Shown piece by piece: positions 8,249 to 14,934 of a stretch of DNA of 64,000 bases. This DNA is from Solimonas sp. SE-A11 (GTDB lineage Bacteria > Pseudomonadota > Gammaproteobacteria > Nevskiales > Nevskiaceae), in assembly GCF_030345715.1 (NCBI RefSeq), contig NZ_JAUASX010000015.1:55580-119579 (forward strand), written 5' to 3'. The stretch's first letter is position 1; every line of letters begins with the position of its first letter. The position numbers were made by a program, and so were the translations under genes. The notes beneath the pieces are model-generated. The model worked only from the letters and a program-made list of their open reading frames with translations, ran no database searches and was not told the origin of the DNA.

Positions 8249-9108
8249 TCGATGCCGGCCGCCTGTACCGCTCCCTGCCGGTGCGCGAGCTGCAGGTCGG
8301 CGACGCCAGCCTGCCCTACTGCTGCCATGGCGGCGGCCCTGACCTGCTGCTGATCCACGGCTTCCCGCTGTCCGGCTACACCTGGCGGCACCTGCTGCCG
8401 GAGCTGGCCCGGCACCATCGCTGCCATGTCGTCGATCTCGCCGGGCTCGGCGACTCGCGCTGGCGCGACGACACGGACTTCACGTTCACCGGCCACGCCC
8501 GCCGCCTGAAGGCGATGGCGGAGCAACTCGGCCTGACGCGCTACGACATCCTGGCGCAGGACACCGGCGCCACCGTCGCGCGCTGCCTGGCGCTGCTGGC
8601 CCCGGAGCATGCGCGGCGCCAGGTGCTGATCAACACCGAGATTCCCGGGCACCGCCCGCCCTGGATCGTGGAGTACCAGCTGCTGATGCGCCTGCCCTTC
8701 ACGCTGGCGATCTTCCGGCAGTTGCTGAAGTCACGGACCTTCCTGCGCTCCGGCATGGCCTTCGGCGGCAGCTTCTGTGAGCTGGACCTGATCGACGGCG
8801 ACTTCCAGCGCCGCTTCGTGCAGCCGCTGATCGAACAGCCTCAGCGCCTGGAGGGCCTGAAGCACTACCTGCTCGGTATCCACTGGCCGACGCTGGATGC
8901 GCTGGCCACGCGTCATGCGGAGCTGCGCGAAGCGGTGCTGTTGCTCTGGGGCGAGGAGGACCGGACGTTTCCGCTGGCACAGGCCCGGCAGATGCTGCCC
9001 CAATTCCACGAGGCGCAGCTGGTCTCCATACCGGGCACACGGCTACTGCCGCAGGAGGAGAAGCCGGCGGCCGTGATCAAGGCGACGCTGGAATTCCTCG
9101 GAGCCTAG
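8245..9108 (+). CDS. Alpha/beta hydrolase, haloalkane dehalogenase-like, altered triad
   Basis: A 287-residue protein of the haloalkane dehalogenase/epoxide hydrolase branch. It has the oxyanion motif HGFPLSGYTW (39-48), a nucleophile elbow AQDTGA with Asp106, and an acid in LLWGEEDRTFP (Asp239). The segment that normally carries the catalytic histidine before Q-E-E-x-P instead reads TRLLPQEEKP (265-274), with no histidine nearby. Either the hydrolytic step is lost or another residue serves. The GTG start overlaps the upstream stop as GTGA, with an AGGAG site 8 bases before it. Confidence 0.75.
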   Translation: MIDAGRLYRSLPVRELQVGDASLPYCCHGGGPDLLLIHGFPLSGYTWRHLLPELARHHRCHVVDLAGLGDSRWRDDTDFTFTGHARRLKAMAEQLGLTRYDILAQDTGATVARCLALLAPEHARRQVLINTEIPGHRPPWIVEYQLLMRLPFTLAIFRQLLKSRTFLRSGMAFGGSFCELDLIDGDFQRRFVQPLIEQPQRLEGLKHYLLGIHWPTLDALATRHAELREAVLLLWGEEDRTFPLAQARQMLPQFHEAQLVSIPGTRLLPQEEKPAAVIKATLEFLGA

Positions 9109-9117
9109 ACTCGGGGA

Positions 9118-10428
9118 TCAGGAACGCTCTGCCCGCAACTTGCGCGTCTGCGTCGGCGCGCCCGTCACCAGGCGGTCGCCGATGTGCCGCGTGAAGTACT
9201 TCCAGGTCCACTGCACGAACACGCGCAGGCGCTGCGCACCATCCACCAGCGCCGCGATATGCACGAAGGCCCAGGTCAGCCAGGCGAACCAGCCGGTGAC
9301 CTTCATGAACTTCAGGTCGCCCACGGCCTTGTTCATGCCGATCACCGCCATGGTGCCGCGGTCCACGTACTTGAAGGGCTCGGGCGCCTTGGCGCCGGTG
9401 ACGCGGGAGTGCAGCAGGTCGGCCGCGTAGCGGCCCTGCTGCATCGCGGCGGGCGCCAGGCCCGGCACTTCGCTGCCGGTGGCGTCGGTCAGGCGGGCGA
9501 GGTCGCCCAGCACGAAGATTTCCGGGTGGCCCGGCAGCGAGCAGTCCGGCTCCACCTTCACGCGGCCGCCACGGTCCAGTTGCACGCCGGTGCGCTGCGC
9601 CAGGATCTCGCCGAACAGCGAGGCGCGCACGCCGGCGGCCCACAGGATGGTCTGCGTGCGGATGGTCTCGCGGACCTCGCCCTTCTTCGTGCGCACGGAG
9701 TCGGCGTCGATGTCCTCGACCATGGTCTCGGTCAGCACCGTGACGCCGAGCTGCTCCAGGTGCTTGCGGGCGGACTGGCGCAGGCCCTCCGGGTATACCG
9801 GCAGAACGTCCTTGGCGCCTTCCACCAGCAGGATGCGCGCTTGGCTGGGGTCGATGCCGCGGAAATCGCGGCGCATGGTCTTGTGCGCCAGCTCGCCGAT
9901 GGCGCCGGCCAGTTCCACGCCGGTGGGGCCTGCGCCGACCACGACGAAGGTCAGCAGCTCGCGGCGCAGCGCCTCGTCGTCGGTCAGCTCGGCGCGCTCG
10001 AAGGCACTGAAGATCTTGCGGCGCATCTCCAGCGCGTGCTCCAGCGTCTTCAGGCCGGGGGCGAACTCGCGCCACTCGTCGCGGCCGAAGTAATGGTGCT
10101 TCACGCCGGTGGCGACGATCAGGGTGTCGTACTTCAGCTCGCCGAACTCGTGCTTCAGCACGCGCGCCTGCGGGTCCACGTCGAAAGCCGTGGTGGCCAG
10201 GCAGCGCACACGGGGATACTTGCGCAGCACCACGCGCTGCGGGATCGCGATGTCGCCGGTGGACAGCGAGCCGGTGGCCACCTGGTACAGCAGGGGCTGG
10301 AACAGCTGGAAGTTGCGCTTGTCGAGCAGGGTCACCTGGTAGCCGCGCTGGCCGAGACGCTTGGCCGCATGCAGGCCGGCGAAACCGCCGCCGACGATGA
10401 CGACATGATGCTGGTCGGGGAGGGACAT
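9118..10428 (-). CDS. ndh: Type II NADH:quinone oxidoreductase
   Basis: A 436-residue NAD(P)/FAD-dependent oxidoreductase of the NDH-2 family, which passes electrons from NADH to quinone without pumping protons, on the inner face of the membrane. The FAD-binding Rossmann motif GGGFAG is at 13-18, followed by the NDH-2 signature FQPLLYQVATG. The NADH-binding motif VVVGAGPTGVE is near 165. ILWAAGV and FVLGDLA in the C-terminal half fit the FAD-contact region, and a C-terminal amphipathic segment around FVQWTWKYFTRH probably anchors it. The start MSLPDQ is chosen because the Rossmann fold begins directly after it. Confidence 0.92.
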   Translation of the reverse strand: MSLPDQHHVVIVGGGFAGLHAAKRLGQRGYQVTLLDKRNFQLFQPLLYQVATGSLSTGDIAIPQRVVLRKYPRVRCLATTAFDVDPQARVLKHEFGELKYDTLIVATGVKHHYFGRDEWREFAPGLKTLEHALEMRRKIFSAFERAELTDDEALRRELLTFVVVGAGPTGVELAGAIGELAHKTMRRDFRGIDPSQARILLVEGAKDVLPVYPEGLRQSARKHLEQLGVTVLTETMVEDIDADSVRTKKGEVRETIRTQTILWAAGVRASLFGEILAQRTGVQLDRGGRVKVEPDCSLPGHPEIFVLGDLARLTDATGSEVPGLAPAAMQQGRYAADLLHSRVTGAKAPEPFKYVDRGTMAVIGMNKAVGDLKFMKVTGWFAWLTWAFVHIAALVDGAQRLRVFVQWTWKYFTRHIGDRLVTGAPTQTRKLRAERS

Positions 10429-10481
10429 ATTCGAGCTTTCTAGTGGTAATGTTGCACTGCGGCAAAGATTACCACAGGCCC

Positions 10482-11318
10482 TCAGCCGGGCGGGGGCAGG
10501 ACCTTGAACGGCGCCGATAAAGCCTTGTTTTTCGGGTACTTGGCATGCAGCCAGCGCTCCTGGAAGACGTAACGCGCTACCCCCGCCACGTCGTGCACGT
10601 ACCAGGCGTTCATCGATGCGCCGACCGCCGCGCCCAGCACCGGGACCACCCCCATGACCTTGCGCCGGCCCATCTGCACGCCGATGCGGCTGGCCAGGGT
10701 CTGCATGCTGAATACCGCCGCCTCCTTGGCCATCTCGCGCTCGGCCACGCGCTCCACGCCATCGCGCCAGGCCGCGTCCAGCAGGTCGCCGCGCGAGCGC
10801 AGGGCCGCCAGCGCGGCCTGCTTCTCTTCCATGGAGTTGGCCGAGGCCAGCGCGAAGATGCCGATGGCCATGGCCTTGTGGGCCTGCAGGCCGTCCTCGC
10901 CGTAGCACATGGCGGTGCGGTGGATGGTGCGCAGGCCCATGCCCAGCAGCGCCGGCACGTCCACCACCATCCCGGCCGCGCCGGCCACGCCCAGCACCGC
11001 GCCGCCCGCGCCGGCCAGGGCCATGGCGCGGCGTTCCACCTGCCGGGACAGCTGGTCGCAGACTTCCAGCGGCAGCTCGCGCAGCTGGCGCGGCTCGTCG
11101 ATGCCGGCGGTCTTCAGCAGCGCCTCGCGGCCGGAATAGCGGAAGGCCACGTCGTTGAGCCCGTTCAGCGCGGCGCGCAGCGCGGACACCGGCACCAGGG
11201 TCTTCACCGCCACGGCGGCCTTGCTGCCCGGCTTGGCCAGCAGGCGCGTACCCCAGCCCGGCGTCTCCTGCTCCCACTGGCGCAGGGCTTCCAACTGCTG
11301 CTGTTCGTACTCGGTCAT
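10482..11318 (-). CDS. EcsC family protein
   Basis: A 278-residue protein of the EcsC family. The start MTEYEQQQLEALRQWE is the usual family opening, so the longer frame from 11357 was not used. A glycine/alanine-rich hydrophobic middle (about residues 95-130 and 215-240) suggests membrane association. In Bacillus EcsC is encoded with an ABC transporter; the function in gammaproteobacteria is not established. No such transporter is adjacent here. The gene is divergent from the NRDE gene, with 47 bases between the start codons. Confidence 0.8.
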   Translation of the reverse strand: MTEYEQQQLEALRQWEQETPGWGTRLLAKPGSKAAVAVKTLVPVSALRAALNGLNDVAFRYSGREALLKTAGIDEPRQLRELPLEVCDQLSRQVERRAMALAGAGGAVLGVAGAAGMVVDVPALLGMGLRTIHRTAMCYGEDGLQAHKAMAIGIFALASANSMEEKQAALAALRSRGDLLDAAWRDGVERVAEREMAKEAAVFSMQTLASRIGVQMGRRKVMGVVPVLGAAVGASMNAWYVHDVAGVARYVFQERWLHAKYPKNKALSAPFKVLPPPG

Positions 11319-11365
11319 TTCGGCACCCGGTTGACGTGATATGCAGTCTGACAACATTCTGGCGC

Positions 11366-12133
11366 ATGTGTTTGATCGCCCTGGCCTGGCAGGCCCATCC
11401 GCGTTACCCGCTGGTCATGGCGGCGAACCGCGACGAGTTCCACCACCGCCCCACGGCGGCGGCGGCGTTCTGGCCGGACGCACCCGGCGTATTCGGTGGC
11501 CGCGACCTGTCGGGCCACGGCAGCTGGCTGGCCGCCTCGCGCGATGGCCGTATCGCCGCCGTCACCAATGTGCGGCGCATGGTCCCGCCGAGCCCGCATG
11601 CGCCCTCGCGTGGCGTGCTGGTGTCCGACTTCGTTGGCGGCCGGCTCAGCTGCGCCGAGTATGCCGCGCAGCTTACGGGCGGCGCGGCGCTGTTCTCCGG
11701 CTTCAACCTGCTGCTGATCGACAGCAACAGCGCGCTCTACGTCACCAATCAGCCGGAGTACCGCGTGGAGGTGCTGCGCCCGGGCGTGCATGGCCTGAGC
11801 AATGCCACGCTGGACACGCCCTGGCCCAAGCTGCGGCGCCTGCGCGACGGACTCTCGACCTGGGTGGCGCGCGACCGCACCGACAGCGACGCACTGTTCG
11901 AACTGCTGGGCGATTCACGCAGCGCCGACGACGCCGAGTTGCCCGACACCGGCGTGGGCCTGGAGATGGAGCGCTTCCTGTCGCCGCCGTTCATCCGCGG
12001 CACCAGCTACGGCACGCGCAGCAGCAGCCTGCTGCTCTGCGAAGACGGCCAGCTCAGTTTCAGCGAGCGCCGCTACGGCCCCGACGGCCAGCCCGCCGGC
12101 GAAACCCTGGAACGCTTCGCGCTTGGCGACTAG
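11366..12133 (+). CDS. NRDE/TANGO2 family protein
   Basis: A 255-residue protein with the family's N-terminal MCLIALAW, placing a cysteine at position 2, followed by the eponymous NRDE motif (AANRDEFHHRP), GGRDLSGHGSWL and the ITNVR-type motif VTNVRR. It is a homologue of eukaryotic TANGO2, linked to heme and lipid handling, with an Ntn-hydrolase-like fold. The molecular reaction is not settled. The start at 11366 is fixed by the cysteine-2 convention. The Ogt gene follows after 9 bases, so the two are probably co-transcribed. Confidence 0.88.
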   Translation: MCLIALAWQAHPRYPLVMAANRDEFHHRPTAAAAFWPDAPGVFGGRDLSGHGSWLAASRDGRIAAVTNVRRMVPPSPHAPSRGVLVSDFVGGRLSCAEYAAQLTGGAALFSGFNLLLIDSNSALYVTNQPEYRVEVLRPGVHGLSNATLDTPWPKLRRLRDGLSTWVARDRTDSDALFELLGDSRSADDAELPDTGVGLEMERFLSPPFIRGTSYGTRSSSLLLCEDGQLSFSERRYGPDGQPAGETLERFALGD

Positions 12134-12142
12134 GCTGCGGCC

Positions 12143-12769
12143 ATGGACGCACTGGAGCAGGAAGAGCAATTGCTGGACCAATGGCTGGAGCGCTTGCCGC
12201 AAGGCAGCGGCGCCGCCGATGTCTGGCTGCGCCGCATGCACACGCCGCTGGGCACGATGCTCGCCGGCGCAGCTGCGCAGGGCGTGGTGCTGCTGGAGTT
12301 CGCCGACGCGGCACGACTGCGCCGCGCCGGTGCCGCGTTGCGCCAGCATTTCGGCGATGACTGGACCGCCGCGGATCATCCCTGGCTGCGCCAGCTGGAA
12401 GCAGAACTGTCGGCCTACTTCAACGGCCGCCGCCATCGCTTCGAGGTACCGCTGGTGTTCCCCGGGACGCCGCTGCAGCAGTCGTTGTGGCAGGCACTGA
12501 CCGAGATCCCCCATGGCGAGCGGCGCAGCTACGAGCAGATGGCGGCTCAACTCGGCGTGCCCGGCGCCGTGCGCGCCATCGGCACCTGCAACGGCATCAA
12601 CCGCCTGGCCATTGTCGTGCCCTGCCATCGCCTGGTGAACAAGGATGGGCGTGGGCTTGGCGGCTATGGTGGAGGCTTGTGGCGCAAGCAGCGCCTGCTG
12701 GAGCTGGAATCCGCCATCTCTGTGCGAACCACGTCCTTGTCGGAGCCTCCCCGCTCGCCGACACTCTAG
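12143..12769 (+). CDS. ogt: Methylated-DNA-protein cysteine methyltransferase
   Basis: A 208-residue suicide repair enzyme that moves the methyl group from O6-methylguanine in DNA to its own cysteine. The active site PCHR is at 150-153 with acceptor Cys151, preceded by the asparagine-hinge region GTCNGINRLAIVV and followed by GYGGGLWRKQRLLELE. The N-terminal half is the Ada/Ogt ribonuclease-H-like domain. There is no Ada-type zinc domain or AraC HTH, so Ogt is the better name. The last 20 residues beyond the conserved LLELE are not part of the family core. Confidence 0.92.
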   Translation: MDALEQEEQLLDQWLERLPQGSGAADVWLRRMHTPLGTMLAGAAAQGVVLLEFADAARLRRAGAALRQHFGDDWTAADHPWLRQLEAELSAYFNGRRHRFEVPLVFPGTPLQQSLWQALTEIPHGERRSYEQMAAQLGVPGAVRAIGTCNGINRLAIVVPCHRLVNKDGRGLGGYGGGLWRKQRLLELESAISVRTTSLSEPPRSPTL

Positions 12770-12808
12770 GACCAACCCTCCCAGCGAAGGTCCCACCAGG
12801 AGCAGGCA

Positions 12809-13936
12809 GTGTCTTACAGCGGCGATCTCGCCTTCCTCCGTCTGCTCTGCAGCTCGGGGGCCGACATCATGGTGCAGATGCCGCTGGCCTCTGAGGTGCT
12901 GCGCCGCCTGATTCCGGCGTTCAGCCTGTCGATGATCCGGGTCGATGCGCAATGCGCGCCCCAGGAGCACTACAGCGAATACTTCGACGAATACAGCCAT
13001 CAGCTGTTCGCCAGCGCTGGCCATGTCTTTTCCGCGCGCAGTGACGATCCCGCTGCCTTCAGCAGCCTGCTGGCCGCACCACGAGCCTATGGCAACCTGA
13101 TCGATACCTCGGTCGACTACCAGAATGGCGCCACCTACCAGCACCTGTTCCAGCGCAATGGCATCCATCATTGCCTGGATATCGCGTTGCGGGACGACAA
13201 CGGCCCCATCGGCATCCTCGGCATCTTCCGCGAGCGAACAGCCCCTCATTTCTCGCGAAAGGACGTCGACACGGTTGGCGCCCTCTACTCTCACCTGGTA
13301 CATGCCTGTCTCGCGCGCCCGGTACCGGGCGATTTCGACGAGGTCGATAGTGCCCTGCTGATCGCCACTACCGATGGGCGTATCCAGTGGGCTTCGGAGC
13401 AGGCCTGCGTCTGGCTCGAAGCCTCGAGCTTCGGCCAGGAGCGCAGCCTGCTCCGGGATCATCGCGTTTTGCCCGAGGCCTGCCGCCGTCTCTGCCGTGA
13501 TTGGACGGCGCAGCGGCGTCCGCTGCGCAGCCACGCTTCAACCGCGCATCGGGCTCCAACCCTGACGCTGCCCGTCGCCGGTGGGCGCCTGCGGTTACGC
13601 GCCTATGGCCTGTCCTCCTCCAGCGCCGATCAATCCACCCATGTCGGCATACAGATCAGCCTGGAGATGCCGCGCGAACTGCGCGTACTCGGCGCGCTGG
13701 AGCGCAGCCCGCTGACGCCACAGCAGCGGCGTATCGCCTTCGCGCTGTGGCGCGGTCATTCTCCGATGGAACTCCGGGCCACTCTTGGCATTGGCCTGAG
13801 CACACTCAAGGCCTACCAGAAGGACCTGTATGCCCGCCTCGATGTGAGCGGCGTCACAGGCCTGCGCGAATTGCTGACACGACAGTCCGACTCCGTTGTG
13901 CTTGATCTGCAGAGGCATCAGCCCCGCTCCAACTAG
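12809..13936 (+). CDS. LuxR-type HTH regulator
   Basis: A 375-residue protein. The C-terminal 60 residues form a LuxR/GerE-type helix-turn-helix: LTPQQRRIAFALWRGHSPME, then TLGIGLSTLKAYQKDLYARL. The N-terminal 160 residues are GAF-like (FQRNGIHHCLDIALRD, GPIGILGIFRER), followed by a PAS-like stretch at about 185-210. No phospho-acceptor domain is present, so it is probably a ligand- or redox-sensing one-component regulator. The GTG start at 12809 has an AGGAG site 6 bases upstream. A perfect inverted repeat lies just after the gene, before two unrecognised secreted-protein genes that are possible targets. Confidence 0.7.
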   Translation: MSYSGDLAFLRLLCSSGADIMVQMPLASEVLRRLIPAFSLSMIRVDAQCAPQEHYSEYFDEYSHQLFASAGHVFSARSDDPAAFSSLLAAPRAYGNLIDTSVDYQNGATYQHLFQRNGIHHCLDIALRDDNGPIGILGIFRERTAPHFSRKDVDTVGALYSHLVHACLARPVPGDFDEVDSALLIATTDGRIQWASEQACVWLEASSFGQERSLLRDHRVLPEACRRLCRDWTAQRRPLRSHASTAHRAPTLTLPVAGGRLRLRAYGLSSSSADQSTHVGIQISLEMPRELRVLGALERSPLTPQQRRIAFALWRGHSPMELRATLGIGLSTLKAYQKDLYARLDVSGVTGLRELLTRQSDSVVLDLQRHQPRSN

Positions 13937-13955
13937 GTCTTCAGGCTCTGTCCTG

Positions 13956-13985
13956 TGCAAATACCCCCCTGGGGAGGTATTTGCA
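13956..13985. promoter_or_regulatory. Inverted repeat, operator or terminator
   Basis: Ten-base arms TGCAAATACC and GGTATTTGCA match perfectly around a C4-T-G4-A centre. The repeat lies 20 bases after the LuxR-type gene and 50 bases before the next start. No T tract follows, so an operator is at least as likely as a terminator. Confidence 0.45.
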
Positions 13986-14035
13986 AGATCAGGCTTCCCC
14001 TAGCATCTGACGCACCCCTCCTTGGCGCGCGTCCC

Positions 14036-14914
14036 ATGATCCAGCTTTGTCGTTGCCTTGCCCGAGCCCGGGCATACCCGTCCGTACTGCCCGGCCTGCT
14101 GCTGATGACCTGCGCCGTCACGTCCCACGCCGGCAGCGCCGTCGTCGAGAGCGGAGCCGGTGCTGATCGCCAGCGCGCCGCCCTGGACTATCGCGGCGAC
14201 CGGCTGCGCGTCGACGTGCAGGGTCAGGCCGGCGGCGCCCTGATCGTGCGCGAAGGCAGGGCCTATGCATTGGCCGAGGGCATGGTGATTGACCTCGGCG
14301 GCATGGGCGGAATGCTGGGACAGATGCAGCAGGGCGCGATCAGCGCCGGTCCCGACGATCTCGCCCGCTACATCGGCCTGGAACGCACCACGCGCAAGGA
14401 AACCATCGCCGGCGCGGCCGGCACGGTCCACCTCTTGCGCTATGAAGATGGCGCCGGGCACCCGCATAGCGAAGAGCTGGTGCTGTCAGCCGATGTGCGG
14501 GCACGCGAACTGGCCGACGCGCTGCAGCAGATGGCACTGGCCTTCCGCAACATGACCGGCAAGGCCGAAGCCCCGGGCGAGGCCGCCCTGCGCCAGCAGC
14601 TTGGCAATCAGGGCGTGCTGCGCTACGGCAGCGAGTTCCGCGTCATCAGCTTCGGCGGCCAGCCCGACGCAGCACGCTTCGACCTGCCCTCGGCGCCGCA
14701 GCAGATCCCGGCGCTGGGCAGTATCGGCGGCGAAGCCGCCGTACCCGAAGCTGCGAACAACGACGGCGGATGGCTGGGGCGCGTCCTCGGCGGCAAGGCG
14801 CAGCGACAGCAGGACCGCATCGAGGGACGCACCGAATCGGAGGCCGATGCGGCGACCGACCGGACGGTGGACCGTGTCCTCGACAAGGCCTTCGGCAAGA
14901 TCTTCGGCGACTGA
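14036..14914 (+). CDS. Exported protein of unknown function, DUF4412-like layout
   Basis: A 292-residue protein. From the ATG at 14036 a long signal region (LPGLLLMTCAVTSHAGS) suggests cleavage near residue 35. The mature part alternates short strands (ALDYRGDRLRVDVQ, ALIVREGRAYAL, MVIDLGG) in the way of periplasmic DUF4412-type proteins, though this match is weak. A methionine/glycine-rich stretch follows (GGMGGMLGQMQQG). The C-terminal 45 residues form a charged helical tail ending DKAFGKIFGD. It is 20 bases upstream of the large lipoprotein gene, so the two probably form an operon and may act together in the envelope. Confidence 0.55.
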   Translation: MIQLCRCLARARAYPSVLPGLLLMTCAVTSHAGSAVVESGAGADRQRAALDYRGDRLRVDVQGQAGGALIVREGRAYALAEGMVIDLGGMGGMLGQMQQGAISAGPDDLARYIGLERTTRKETIAGAAGTVHLLRYEDGAGHPHSEELVLSADVRARELADALQQMALAFRNMTGKAEAPGEAALRQQLGNQGVLRYGSEFRVISFGGQPDAARFDLPSAPQQIPALGSIGGEAAVPEAANNDGGWLGRVLGGKAQRQQDRIEGRTESEADAATDRTVDRVLDKAFGKIFGD

Positions 14915-14934
14915 ACATTTCCTGGATTCTCCTC

